A stretch of 64,000 nt of DNA from Pholis gunnellus (GCA_910591455.2 OU342817.1:1139480-1203479), one strand, 5' to 3'; numbered from the stretch's first letter, positions 48,876-60,995 are shown. The notes: generated by a model from the letters alone, not told the origin. Numbers and translations are program-made.

Positions 48876-49540
48876 CCATCTTGCCAGTTTTCTTTTTCAA
48901 CACGACAATAAATCAAATCTTCATGGAGAAAATCAAACTTTTCTTTCTTTCTTTGTGCAGATGTTTTTGTTTTTGCTGCAGAAAGCTGTAAAATCCCATT
49001 CCTGTGTTTTGGAAGCCGTTGTACTTTCGTCCCGTTGAGTTTTCTCTCGCTCCTCTCGAGCATCTTCCTCAAAAGCTCAGACGCTGGTATCCTGCCAGGC
49101 TTTTGATGGGAGAGGCCCAGAGGTTCTGAAGCTCCGCTGAGGTCTCCTCGCTCTTTGCTTTGCTTTTGGAGCTGTCACCCAAACAAGCTTGGAGGTCACG
49201 ACTTCCTCCTCGAGCAGCTCCGAGCGCCGTTGCAGCCGCAGAGCCTCCAGAGAGCGTTCTTGGCTTCGGACCATTTTCCCTCCTGACGGCTCCTCTCCGC
49301 TCTCCTCATCCCAGAGTTCTATATTTGGACTGCGTGGCTCATATCGTCCAGGAGATTCAGATTTTGATGTTCGAAAAATGGCTCGTCCAACAGTGGATCC
49401 AAATTCAGTCAGTTAGATTTGAGCCTGCTTTTTTAATGTAAAATGTATATTCTGTGTTGTATCGTGGATATAATGTAGTGTGAGTATAGCATCACATAGC
49501 AGTGTAAACGTGAACCAACAAGAACAACACTGTTCCTCTG
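48876..49540. other. Intergenic spacer after dnaaf11
   Basis: No exon recognised on either strand; open frames at 49077-49441 have no family resemblance and overlap each other on both strands. Confidence 0.45.
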
Positions 49541-49832
49541 CCAGAGACGCCGTATACGTCTCTGGTAGAGACCTGTCAATCACAGCGTAGCCCCGCCCCT
49601 AAAGCATCCCCTGCTTTATGGTCTGTGTGACTCTAAATGGACCATCATTTACTAAATGAACATCATGCTGTATTGAAGAAGACTTGAAACTAGAGATTGA
49701 GACCATAAACTCATGTTTACAATGTTTACTGAGGTAATAAATCAAGAGAGAAGTAGAGTCATTTTCTCATAGACTTCTATACAACCAGAGGAGTCGCCCC
49801 CTGGTGGACACTAGAGAGAATGCAGCTTTAAC
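49541..49832 (+). repeat. Interspersed repeat R1, copy G, with CTCF-like motif
   Basis: Begins GAGACGCCGTATACGTCTCT, runs through the family core and ends with CGCCCCCTGGTGG (49795-49807). It lies between dnaaf11 and kcnq3. Confidence 0.92.
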
Positions 49833-50394
49833 ACATGAAGCATCAGTTTCAGTCGTCAGAACCGGAGGTTGCCTTCTGGTCACAAGTGAAAACATGAATA
49901 TTAGTGAAGTGGTTTCCATCCAACCAATCCCTGTCTTCCGTTCAACATCTGCTGTCTGATGGTTTTCATCGCTCACGTTTAAACACTGAAATGTGTTTTA
50001 CACTTTTCCAGCGCTACAAAAGAACAACGGCTTATTTTCAGACGTTCAGTCAGATCTGAGGTCGGTGAGTTGACGGTTAAATCTGATCTGTGGTCTGTTG
50101 ACGGCACATACTGCTCTGCCTCATTAATTATTCATGAGTAATCTTCCTGCTCCGTCGTGTGGACGGTGTAGATAACACACGTCACGTATTTAACTGAACC
50201 CTCCGTGTAATGAGACAGGCCAAACATCAACGCTGAAATATGCCGACGACGCTTCATTAGTGGTATTTAACAATTCATTCAACTCCCATTTATTGTCTCT
50301 CCGGGACCATTATGTGGTTTCATGGTTCACTGGTTCACAAATCAGAAGCTTCTGGTTGGTTGGAACCTTGTTTATTGTTTCAGTGTGACAGCTG

Positions 50395-50560
50395 TGCTGG
50401 AAGAAGTATTCACATCCTTTACTGCAGTAAAAGTACTAATACACACTTTGTAAATACTCCACTACAAGTAAAAGTTCTGCATTAAAACCTATATTAATTA
50501 AAGTAAAAGTACTGATCGATGAGTAAAATGTTACTGATGCTGCATTAATGTTTGTTGCAC
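50395..50560. repeat. AGTAAAAGTAC-family repeat, best copy
   Basis: GGAAGAAGTATTCACATCC, TTTACTGCAGTAAAAGTACT, TACTCCACTACAAGTAAAAG and TGATGCTGCATTAATG. This order is typical of a dispersed teleost repeat and recurs at 54290-54500. Confidence 0.7.
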
Positions 50561-50757
50561 GCTAACTCCGTTATATCTGGTTGGTTAGTTTAATCTACAT
50601 CAACGCTTCATATTCTACAAGATCATCATGTGTTCATCAGAACCTCGTATCTCTAAAAAGAACAAACGAAGCATTTTACATCTGATCCAAGAGGCTTTTT
50701 AAAGTTTATCACCTAAATTCTGAGTTTGTTTTTCGGATCTAACCCCGCCCCCCGGCT

Positions 50758-50995
50758 CTGTATTTAAATGTATTTAAATGTATTTAAATGTATTTTTAGC
50801 CTCGACAGTGTGAAGTCAAAGTAAAAGCGTGACGAGGTCACCTGTTCACTTTGTTAATATGCTAACAAGCTAAAACTAAGATGGTGAACATTAGCGTCAA
50901 CGTACTGGCGTTATCTTTGTGAGCGTGTTAGCATGCTAATGTTAGCATTTAGCTCAAAGCCACACGAACTAAGTGCAGCCTCACAGAGCAGCTGT
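50758..50995. repeat. TATTTAAATG decamer array and GTTAGCATGCTAA-type repeat
   Basis: Four copies of TATTTAAATG at 50760-50796. From about 50866 a teleost-type repeat contains GTTAGCATGCTAATG and GCCTCACAGAGCAGCTG. Confidence 0.6.
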
Positions 50996-51670
50996 TCTAG
51001 AGAAAGAACCAGACATTTAAATCTTTTATCTTATATTTGATTTTACTCCTGATGTTGGATAATTATTCTAAATGTGTTAAAAGGACAAAAAAACAACAAC
51101 CGTATTTAACTGAGTTAAGGATAAAAGATGAGATTTTTGCAGTTTTGGGCTGTAAAAACACCAGCGTTTCACCGTTTTCACTTCATAAATCTACACGGTG
51201 GTTTGTTTGGTCCGCTGACGTCTCGACATTTATCAGCAGCATTCGCTCAGGTCTCGTTTACGTGACCTCTGACCTCTGAATCACAGCCCTGCTGAGCGGC
51301 GTTAGCAGAACCGTCTGCGTGATGAATAGCGCTGCTGCTCTGTGGCCTGATATCAATGTCAGCATGTGTTGAGGTGTTCAGAGTAACGTCCGACGGGAGA
51401 AGCTGCAGCCCGGATTAATCAACGCCACGCCGGCGCTCTGCAGGAGGTTTACGTCCTGCGAGGCTCCGAGCAGATACCTGCGAACGATGTCGGGGAGATT
51501 GGACCCCTGCTGGGGAAGAACTTTCAGATTAAATGTTTGATTCTCATCAAAGAGGAGACTTCAACGGTGCAAAGGAGGGAAATCCAGAGACATGTTTCCT
51601 GAGGGGTTCTCCATCTTCATCCTCTCTCTTCTCTCTGGGATGAATTATTCAGCCGTTCTCTTCACCCCCC

Positions 51671-51863
<193 letters not shown>

Positions 51864-52342
51864 CCAGGCGTCCTGTGCTGTGATGGACGCCTCATTTAAA
51901 AGAAAGAATAACAGATTTGATCTCTTAGGTTTAAGCAGCAGCTCTGCCGTGAGACTGTTGGAGAGCTGCTCCTTCTTCCCGTCACGCCGTCATCAAACCT
52001 GTCAGTCAGACGACCCGGCGGTCGCTCATCTGGCGAGATGAACTCTCCGCTGATGAAGTCAATCAATCAACGTCTTCAACCCAAACCGAGCTCACTGGAT
52101 ATCATATCATAGAATCATGGAAGCTGCTTGCAGAGCGACCTTCTCAGGTGAACCCTTCACAGGGTGTGAAGGTCTGTGTGCGGTTCAGAAAATCAATAAT
52201 CCATGCAGCAGCTGCTCCAGAGCTGCCTTCACAAACATCACTTTGCAGCTTTTGGAATCTGATTTGGTATCAATTTCTAAAAGATTTCTGCTTCCCCTCG
52301 ACCGTCCTGTGGGTGCTGTGTATGTCCTGGTTTCATCGTTGC

Positions 52343-52557
52343 CCCCCCCCCCCCCCCCGCTCCGGCGAGGTCACATGGTGATTTACGCCGATCCGTGAGA
52401 TTGATATGTTTATTTCAGCGTTCACACTGAATCGTTGTCTCTGGTGAGCTGTGAGTTCAGCAGCAGCTTCGTCCTCCGGGAGCCGACGGAGACGCGAGCG
52501 GCTTGATTCATGACGGACGAACCGCAGGACGGCCTCACGTGTTCGCCTAGTGAAGGT

Positions 52558-52630
<73 letters not shown>
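52343..52630. repeat. Poly(C) run and (CA)n microsatellite
   Basis: A run of about 17 C at 52343-52359 and about 35 CA units at 52560-52630. Confidence 0.95.
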
Positions 52631-52633
<3 letters not shown>

Positions 52634-52889
52634 TGATGCTTCCACCTGTTATCCAACCACAGTCACACACTGGGATTCTCCAGGAAGTCTTTGTTGCTTA
52701 AAGCCCAACGTTCATGATATGTTGTCAAGATAATATGTAATAATAGAAACGTACACAGGCCCTAAATCTACTTTGGAAGTTTATTTTGAAAAGACACTCT
52801 CTACTTAAGTGACACGCCCACCACATCATATCAGCTGATTCTCGTAACATGCGTCGCGTCTTTTCAGAATGAACCTCCGTCTTTGCGGG

Positions 52890-53214
52890 AAGTTAGGGTT
52901 CAGGCAACAAAGCTACTCGGTTAGGTTTAAGAAAAGAGCGCGGTGACGTTAACTCGACGACGTACGTGTGACGAACGACACTGACGACCGACGGGAGTGT
53001 GTGGCATTCTGTCTCACTCGGAGACTTTGTAAGTCCAGTATTTCCTCGTTTAGCTCCGTGTTTGGTCTCCACCACCTCTTGACGGACATATCCGTCCCTT
53101 TAGCTGCTAAACGCTGCACTGTGTTCACCAGCTGGTCTCTGACTGAGTGTCTGCTGTTAGCTGCTGAGCAGGTAGTGAACGGTTCAATAAACGTGATCAG
53201 CATCACGTTTATTG
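52890..53214. repeat. GGCAACAAAGCTACT-type dispersed repeat with a terminal hairpin
   Basis: Contains GGCAACAAAGCTACTCGGTT and AGAAAAGAGCGCGG, related to 61960-62010, then CTGCTAAACGCTGCACTGTG and CACCAGCTGGTCTCTGACTG, which I recognise as teleost repeat text. It ends in a perfect 13-bp-arm hairpin at 53185-53214. Confidence 0.55.
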
Positions 53215-54289
53215 GGATTCATCTCAGGAAGAGTGCAGCGCGCTGAGGAGACGTCCTGTAACAGGAACCACGCCGGCCTGAAGACGCTTTTACACAAATG
53301 GAGTGCTGATGTCAGCGATTCTTCTTTTCTTCTGCTCGTTTTGTTGAAACTGAATCTCTTTTCTTATTGCATGGTGTTGTTTCATCATAGTTTCCTATGG
53401 AATAGTTGTGATGTATAGTGTGTGTATTTCCTCCCAGCAGTGATTATGAATTGAAGCGTCCCGTCCTGGATGAATGAAAGTTGTGATTCTTGTTGTTTTT
53501 TGCTCCTTTTCTTCATCACGGTTCAGCGTCGGCTGCTCCTCCCTTTGTGTCTTTTCCCCTCGTAGTCTGAACGTCGGGTGAAGCGCGTGAATAAAAGATG
53601 CGTCCTGTGCCTCCGAGGAGTCGGCCACATCATGCAGATATAACACGACGCCTGTAAACGCGTTCAATTATTCACCGGCTGGAGCTCTTGACAAAGACCC
53701 TTCTGCTCCACAGGAAACACTCACACACCTTTAATCCACCGCTGTAGTGCTCACATGACCAACATTCCTGCTCCTGGTTCTATTCCAGACACAAGTATCG
53801 TCCAACGTTTTGAATGCTACATTATGAACTGTTTTTTATCCGTCGTCCTGTCCATGTATGTTTATAATTAGTTCAACCAAAAGAAGTCATCAACACATGC
53901 AGTTTGTCTCAGAAGAGACGTGTTAAATCTCTGATTTATGTGCAGCTGTTGGTAGAACCTTTCAGAAAGCCCTGGATGCAGTTTTTTTGTCACACCGTGT
54001 GTTTGTGTTGGTGCTTCAGGACGTTCCCACAGTGGGAGTCGAACCCGTGACCGCGGTGCGGCGTTCCGGTCCCAGCAGCAGCACGTGTGACGTCCGGCTG
54101 CCTGCAGGAGAGGACACGTTCCCCTCGGCCAGTGAAGTTACACGGATGATGGATTCGGTTCCATCTCATGGACGGGAGTATCGATCGCACCAATCTCTCT
54201 ACACCAACACGGTGACACGGAGCACTCTGAGGTGTTCCGCCGACCTCCATCAATCTGCTCTACACACCTCACACTGCAGCACAGTATTT

Positions 54290-54500
54290 ACATCCTGTAT
54301 CGCAGTAGAAGTACTACTACCACACTGTGAAAAGACTCCACGACTAGTAAAAGTATGTATCGGCTAAATGTAGTGAAAGTGAAAGTATTGATTGATTGAT
54401 CAGTAGAATGTTGCGCAACTATATCTGATGTTCCTGCTGCATTAATGTGTATGTTGCATTGTAACATCTACATCAATGCATCAGATTCTATGAGCTCATC
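54290..54500. repeat. AGTAAAAGTAC-family repeat, second copy
   Basis: GTATCGCAGTAGAAGTACTA, CTCCACGACTAGTAAAAGTA, GTTCCTGCTGCATTAATG. Same order as 50395-50560, more diverged. Confidence 0.65.
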
Positions 54501-55030
54501 ATGAGTCTGTAGCGTCTGTGTCTTGTGAGTGAGCGATCTATTCCTATAAACTATGTATATTTATAACTTAATATGTAGAATTCGAGTACTTCGCACTAAA
54601 ATGTAAAGAATATACAGAACGCTGGTTGAGTTGCTCTCTTTAGTTGCTTGTTTTTAGTTGCTTGAAATCAACATTTGTCTCGTATCCGAACACTCTTCTC
54701 TGTGTTCTGTGAACGGAACGCTTGAAGTTCACGATGCAGATTTAATGGAGTTGGAAGCTTAAAAAAAAAAGAAACTTTATGATAAAACCTCACTAAGCAG
54801 CAGAGAGCAGCTCGTCCACGTGAACCGTGTCGGAGCTGCTGTGAAGCAGAGCAGCAGACGGCTGCAGTCAAATTATTGCTTTTTCAATTACGGACTCGTT
54901 CTGCCCGTTTCTCATCCAGATAATTAGTCCAATCCTCCACCGCCGACGATTAAGAAGAGCTGCTAAAGGCCGCGGAGACACGCCATCAATCTATTTTAAG
55001 ATCACTCTGTTCTGTGCTTCAAATCCTCTC

Positions 55031-55052
55031 TGTGTGTGTGTGTGTGTGTGTG

Positions 55053-55138
<86 letters not shown>

Positions 55139-55166
55139 AGTGTGTGTGTGTGTGTGTGTGTGTGTG

Positions 55167-55212
<46 letters not shown>

Positions 55213-55238
55213 AGTGTGTGTGTGTGTGTGTGTGTGTC
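55031..55238. repeat. (TG)n microsatellite, about 205 bp
   Basis: Long TG tract with periodic GAGAG and GGG interruptions (GTGTGAGAGTGTG, GTGCGAGAG), which repeat every 50-70 bp and suggest internal duplication. Confidence 0.97.
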
Positions 55239-55559
55239 ACATCGAGGATTTTAGTTCCTGGAAAGCAGTGATTGAATCAGTGTTTATTGTATTTTAATTA
55301 GTGATTGTGCACGTGTGCTCCATGTGTTGTGTGTGTGTTGGTATCGGGCTGGTCTCGTTCAGCGTTGGTAGCATAAAGAATGCAGAAGGTCACACAGGTC
55401 AGCGGGTCCAACGACAAGCCTGCAGACAAGAAGTGACGTTCGTACCTCAGCAGCAGCACGTTTCTACTCATTTGAACCCAAACGAGGATCTTCTCTTGAA
55501 CCGAACTAAATAGTTTTGTTGCTTAAACTTAACACAGTTATGTGGAAGTCGTGCTCTAC

Positions 55560-55790
55560 AAAATGATTAAAACAGCAAAAGGTTCTTAAAGCATTAAAGC
55601 ACTTGTTGGACACAATCATGTTCAGAAAGTTATATGAATATAAATATAACTTTATTGGAGTTTAACGACACATTTTTAAAGTTCCAGGAGGAGGAGGAGC
55701 TTGTTTTAACTACTTTATATTGTGTTTATTCAGCATATTCTGGTTGAATCTACAGCACAGCATCATATTTTACAGACTGATCTTATTTTA
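55560..55790. repeat. Local duplication, first copy
   Basis: Matches 56825-57020: TTCTTAAAGCATTAAAG, GTTCAGAAAGTTATAT, AGGAGGAGGAGCT and GTTTATTCAGCATATTCTGG occur in the same order and spacing. The copies are separated by about 1.27 kb and have diverged noticeably. Confidence 0.8.
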
Positions 55791-56107
55791 TATAATAACT
55801 TTGATAATTATGGTTATGATAATAATGATAATACGTGTTATTTGCACCTTTTTAACGTAAAATGAAGGTAAAAGTTTTTTTAAACAAAGAAAAGAAAAGA
55901 GCAGACTATTTTAACGACATTTAAAATATATTTAAATGTATATTTGTATAATATATTATTATAATATATTCAAAATATATTTATAAACACATTTTAAAAA
56001 GTGGAGAAATGGAAAATAAACAATTAAAACCCAGAGGAATCATAGACAGAAGTAAAGTTTAATTATTACAACACACAGATGAAGAATGCTTCAATAAAAC
56101 TCCAGAG

Positions 56108-56172
56108 ATACATATATAATAATAATAATACATGTATTGTATTATTGTTATTATTATTACTAACATTATTAT
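56108..56172. repeat. AT-rich inverted repeat
   Basis: (ATA)n followed by ATACATGTAT and (TTA)n makes an AT-only palindrome of about 60 bp centred near 56135. Confidence 0.75.
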
Positions 56173-56824
56173 TGTAAACCTGTTTCTTTGATGCTCAACA
56201 TTGACATAAAGCCTTTTAATTCTGGATATTTGTGTCTTTGTTCTTTGGATTGAATATTTCTCTTGTGCACATTTTGGAGGAACTCTTTTACAAATAAATA
56301 TATTTTCCCTGCGTGACCTCTGACCCTGTCGATGACGTCACTACCCGCGTCGTTCGGCTCTACCGGAAGTGACGCTGTTACCAGGTGAGTCAGTGGACAG
56401 GTGGAGCAGCAGGAACACAACGTTTACATTTAAAAAACCCACTGAATCATATTTAATATGTAATACACAATGAACGATTCGAGTGTTTGTGCGCTGGAAT
56501 TTCCGATTTTATGATCGCAGCACTTGAACGTAACAGTTCACCTGTCGTGTCTTCACGTCAGCGTCTCGAGCTCCAGCTGTTATATTTAATTCAGATGTCA
56601 CACAAAGTGCATTCTGATATGTGTGTTTGGTGTTTTGGGGGATTTGATCAAATATAAAATATAAAATATAATAATAGCCACTGGTAGAATGTGTGACGTC
56701 AGATTTAGTCTTATTGTGAAGTTTATCACTTAACTTTAATAATACAAAAACTATAATGTAATACACATACATGCAGAGATACTTGTACTACTCATATATA
56801 TTCTGCATAAATAAAAGTTGCAAT

Positions 56825-57020
56825 TCTGCAATGATTAAAAACATCAAAGAGTTCTTAAAGCATTAAAGTAACAGCATTGTTGTTCAGAAAGTTATATTAA
56901 TACAAATATACTTTGATTTATTTGAAGCATGTTTATAGTTCCAGCTGGAGGAGGAGGAGCTCTAACTTATTTTATATCTTGTTTATTCAGCATATTCTGG
57001 TCAAATCATATTTTATAGAT
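56825..57020. repeat. Local duplication, second copy
   Basis: Counterpart of 55560-55790, followed by an AGTAAAAGTACC relic at 57085-57130. No coding potential in either copy. Confidence 0.8.
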
Positions 57021-57411
57021 GATGTTGTGTTTGTACAATATTAATCTGCAAAGTAACTCCAGCTGTTGAAGTACAAAGCAGCATGGATTTGAAATACTCC
57101 AGAGTAAAAGTACCTCTAAGTTGTACTTAAGTAGCCCACAGTACATGACAGCTTGTGTTCCATCAGACCTGCAGCATGAAGATGGTGAACACACACTGTG
57201 TGTGTCTGTCTGACGCTCCTCCTCCTTTTATTGAGTGAAGATATTAAATCAGTGAGTTGATGAAACACAGACGTGTGTTTTGACTTCATGGTGACTTTTA
57301 CTGAAGATTCATGATTCAGTTATATTCTTCTTGTACTTTATGACTCATAGTACAACTTGTTATATTTATACATGTGTGTGTATATTTATGTGTGTGCAAA
57401 TATAGTATATG

Positions 57412-57416
<5 letters not shown>

Positions 57417-57454
<38 letters not shown>

Positions 57455-57595
57455 CTCTCTCTCTCTCTCTCTCTCCCTCATTCTGCTTTTCCTCCGTTAC
57501 AGTTTCAGTATCGACCTCCTTCACGCAGCATCTCTCCGCCTCCACCCTCCTCCTCCTCCTCCTCCTCCTCCTCCTCCTCCTCCTCCTCTCCGTTG
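57417..57595. repeat. (TG)n, (CT)n and (CTC)n tracts upstream of kcnq3
   Basis: (TG)n at 57421-57450, (CT)n at 57454-57476 and about 16 CTC units at 57544-57590. GC-rich, promoter-like sequence follows. Confidence 0.93.
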
Positions 57596-57599
57596 CCGC

Positions 57600-57676
57600 C
57601 TCAGCGCCTCTTCCTCTGCAGGTGGATGGAGGCTGGAAGCACCGGAGACACGAGCCATGCACGGGAACCGCTGCCG
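57600..57676 (+). other. kcnq3: Possible non-coding first exon of kcnq3
   Basis: GC-rich sequence ending at a candidate donor (CTGCCG|gtaggg, after 57676). Directly after it lies a GGCTCGGCTCGGTTCGG pentamer-like repeat. With the acceptor at 58509 it could be spliced to the coding exon. Speculative. Confidence 0.25.
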
Positions 57677-57813
57677 GTAGGGCTCGGCTCGGTTCGGTTC
57701 GGCTCGGTTCGGCTGCTTGGAGCTTGTTCGTGTCTTTTGTTTCCTCCCGTGTCTCTTTATGTGGCGTGTTTGTGTGTGAGGGGATGCAGCGTGATGCCAG
57801 GTCTTTGTCTCCC

Positions 57814-57817
<4 letters not shown>

Positions 57818-57847
<30 letters not shown>

Positions 57848-57856
57848 ATGTGAGTG

Positions 57857-57891
<35 letters not shown>

Positions 57892-57898
57892 GTGTACA

Positions 57899-57930
<32 letters not shown>

Positions 57931-58095
57931 TACATGTGAGTGTGTGTGTGTGTGTTTGTGTGCGTGTGTGAGGGCTGTTTGGCAAGTGAGCAGTTGTTGC
58001 TCGCTGCCTTTTGGATTTTAAATTGATTGATTGACAGGATTCAGTCTCGCAGGGATCAGGTGATTTATGTCTCGTGAATTCTTTATAATATTCTC

Positions 58096-58133
<38 letters not shown>
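57818..58133. repeat. (TG)n array with TACATGTGAG spacers, and (AAT)n
   Basis: (TG)n blocks separated by three TGTACATGTGAGTG spacers at 57818-57970, then about 16 ATA/AAT units at 58086-58133. Confidence 0.93.
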
Positions 58134-58134
<1 letters not shown>

Positions 58135-58348
58135 CGCGTGTGTGCTCTCCAGTGAGTTTATCCCACTTTAGTGGTGATCTCACCTCCCGTGTTGTGTCAC
58201 TGTGATATTCAGTGGTTTTATAATCAGCGCGTGCGGCTCTTTTTGCGGGATTTTACGCGCAATTCTTCCAAACGTCTCGTCGGATTTCTGCTCTGTTCAC
58301 CTCAAAATGTACCAGATGCCGATAGTCTGCAAAATAAAGGATGTAACG

Positions 58349-58505
58349 CTCTCTCTCTCTCTCTCCCTCTCTCTCTCTGCCTCCCTCCATCCTCCCTCTC
58401 TCTCTCTCTGCCTCCCTCCATCCTCCCTCTCTCTCTCTGTCTCCCTCCATCCTCCCTCTCTCTCTCTCTCTGTCTCCCTCCATCCTCCCTCTCTCTCTCT
58501 CTCTT
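58349..58505. repeat. ~30-bp CT-rich minisatellite upstream of the kcnq3 start
   Basis: Four copies of CTCCCTCCATCCTCCCTCTC plus variable (CT)n. The array ends CTTCCAG|T (AG at 58508-58509) and so looks like a long polypyrimidine tract before a 3' splice site. Confidence 0.9.
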
Positions 58506-58555
58506 CCAGTCAGACCGCTGAGCAGCTCCCTTCGCTCCGGGGACCACATCCTTAA

Positions 58556-58686
58556 ATGACCCGCGGCTGAGAAAAAGGGGGTGTCTCCGGGATCCAGCGC
58601 CCCCCCCACCCCGGATCATGGCATGCTGCCCACACGGGGCATCATCCTGCACTGACCATGGGGCTCCGGTCCAGGACCGTCGCTAG
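58556..58686 (+). promoter_or_regulatory. kcnq3: Three upstream ORFs in the kcnq3 leader
   Basis: If this leader is transcribed, three ATGs precede the main start. ATG-58556 gives a four-codon ORF (stop at 58570). ATG-58623 gives a ten-codon ORF ending three bases before the main ATG (stop 58653-58655). ATG-58618 gives a 22-codon ORF that overlaps the main start in another frame (stop 58684-58686). Such ORFs usually lower translation of the main frame. Confidence 0.5.
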
Positions 58687-58980
58687 CGGCTCGGAGGAGC
58701 AGAAGAAGCAGACCTCCGGCGCTCCTCCCGGGGACTTACTGGACCAAGGCGGCGGAGGAGCGGATAAGGACGGCGCCCTGCTGCTGGTGGCCTCGGGCCG
58801 GGAGGACTTCAAGCGGGGCTCGCAGGGCATCGGCATCGGCATCGGGCTGCTGGCCAAGACCCCCCTGAACTACACCCGGCCGGCCAAGAGGAATAACATC
58901 CGCAGGAGGAGGATCCAGAACCTGCTGTACGACGCGCTGGAGAGGCCGAGAGGATGGGCGCTGCTCTACCACGCGTTCGT
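58658..58980 (+). CDS. kcnq3: Voltage-gated potassium channel Kv7.3, first coding exon (partial)
   Basis: This exon encodes the first 107 residues and ends at a donor (TTCGT|gtgagt). It starts MGLRSR, as human KCNQ3 starts MGLK. It then has [32 protein letters not shown] and [25 protein letters not shown], which match human KCNQ3 ([51 protein letters not shown]). It covers the cytoplasmic N-terminus and the first residues of transmembrane segment S1. KCNQ3 co-assembles with KCNQ2 or KCNQ5 in the neuronal plasma membrane to carry the M-current that limits repetitive firing. The rest lies beyond the window; intron 1 is also very long in human. The position downstream of dnaaf11 agrees with vertebrate synteny. 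The IG repeat (GIGIGIG) is a small local expansion relative to human. Confidence 0.95.
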
Positions 58981-60699
58981 GTGAGTACATCGATCACTTT
59001 GTTCAGTAAAGAAACAGCTGATCGCTGCAGGAGCCAGCGGTCTCACTTCTGGTTGCAGCAGTTTCTAGTCCATTAACGGGGGCTGATGTGGAATCCAGTT
59101 AGGCTGGAATCTAATATTGATGCGGAATGAATAGTTTCCTCCCGAATGTCACCGAGGCTCATTGGTTATGCAGCTGGCTCAGCGCGCGCACAGCTCACCT
59201 GTCTGCGAGGCTGGATGGAGACTCAGCCTCCTCTTAAACCAGCAGAGTTACATAAGTGGAGCTCCAGCAGATGGCTGGTCGTGGTGCGTGATCAGTGAGA
59301 TATGTTTGGGTGAAGTAGGCTTATAGGTTACAAAACGGTGGGCTCAGAGGAGGAGGTTGGTCCTGGTCCTGGTCCTGGTCCTGGTCCTGGTCCTGGCTGT
59401 AGCTCTGGTTGAGTGCAGAGTTTAGTTCAGAACTCAGCAGAATGTGGTTGTTATCTGCTTTGTTATTTGCTTTATTCACCGTTTGATAAATAATTCCCAG
59501 AGGTCAAAGAAACGTCTTCAGCTCCTGAGATATGAAAGGAAATAGTTTTCTGTTTCTGTCCGTCATCGTATTTAGTAAAAAACAACATGTTTACAAAGTG
59601 TTTCATCAGTAGCAACATGAACTTTGACTTGTTTCAATCCGTCTGTAGTTAACTCAGTTTATTAATGGCGGGAAAATGAAAATGAAGCTTTTCTTTTCTT
59701 TACATCCCGACTGAAGCTGAATCAGATCCTCCGGTTGGAGCCGGTGCTGCTCTCACTTTCCTGGGTTTTCAGTTTGGATGATTTTATCTTTGTTGGTTTC
59801 TCCACATCAGCAGCTTCCAATCAGCAGTTATTGATGATCATAACGTCCATCTTACTGTAATAAAGCAGGTAAAGGTATCTCTGGTTGTCACTTCTCTCTT
59901 CCTCTCTGACGATGAGGACGTCGTGTCACGGAGCAGAAATGAATATTCTCAGCCGGTATCTCATAACTGTCGACCTTTTTCTTTTCTCCTGTCTCATGAG
60001 CGTTGTGTATTAATAGGACGGTGGAGACCGGCGGGCAGGAAAACACCTTTTTAGTTTCTTTGTTTTCATGTTGAAGCTGCAAACCGATCATCTAGAGTCG
60101 AGATCAACAGACATTTAGTGGCTTCCTGCTTCTTCTTCTCTCTTCTTTTTACCACTGAGCCATAGAGGTGCAACTAAAACTCACGGGCCAGATCAGAAAA
60201 AAAGAACAAAGTATAATATTCTAGTATTTTATAAACAGGCGAATAAAATGCATTTTTGAGAAAAAAACCACGAGAGGTCCTTCAGCATGCGGCCGTGAAT
60301 GAGCGCCTAAAACATGATGCGGTGTGTGTGCAGCGGTGTGGGAGACGAGCTCTATCACGCACAAACACCTCAGATCACATCATCTCCCGGCGGAGACGAT
60401 AACGAGACGCTCTCTCTCGTCCTGTTTTCTTATTAAAGAAACGTACATCAGCTCATAGATTTACAAACATCAATATCTTTCTCCAAATATACACTTTTCA
60501 GAAAAACTGAGAATAAACCAGTTTAAAGTATTTCATCAGCTCAAGTATTGGTAGAAATTCAGTAAATTCTGTGTCGTCACTTCTTTAGACCTGCTTTGTG
60601 TTTCGGGGTAACGTGGAACTTTAAGTACCTAAAGACTCCTCCTCCTTCTTTTGTATGTAACTGATCTACTTCACCCCTATTCACCCGCACCGCGCTCTC
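58981..60699 (+). other. kcnq3: kcnq3 intron 1, proximal part
   Basis: No exon is seen. A GGTCCT hexamer is repeated about seven times at 59356-59397. Confidence 0.6.
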
Positions 60700-60995
60700 A
60701 GGTCAAACGTTTTCGGTCTTCCGTCCGTCCCACGCACTCGCCTTCCGACCCCGTGGTGACCGAGCGGTCGAGGCCGTAGCACCGAGGCGGTGGATGCTCT
60801 GCTGCACCGCTACACATTCAGAAATCAGCTCAAAACTCTCCTCTTTAGACCGGCGTCTATGTCCCAGAGCTGCTTTTAAACCATGTTTTAACTTTGTGTT
60901 GTCTGTGTAAATGATTGGCCCTGTGGTCACATTGTGTTTTTCATGTTTGTAGTTCTGCCCTAAAGCACTTTGTGACTTACTTACTTACTTCTTCT
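60700..60995 (+). mobile_element. Possible 3' end of a LINE (L2-like)
   Basis: The sequence CAGCTCAAAACTCTCCTCTT, a following GCTTTTAAACCATGTTTTAA and a terminal TAAAGCACTTTGTGACTTAC resemble the ends of L2-type fish retrotransposons (last codons of reverse transcriptase, short 3' UTR, tail repeat). The final TTAC repeats would be the tail. It is heavily truncated and has no intact frame. Confidence 0.4.

Noticed and set aside
55019..55297. Val-Cys and Thr-His repeat frames
   Set aside because: Translated (TG)n microsatellite; the same applies at 11759-12128, 52333-52656 and 57357-58183.
60703..60930. 75-codon minus-strand frame in kcnq3 intron 1
   Set aside because: Overlaps a probable LINE 3' remnant on the other strand and has no conserved features.
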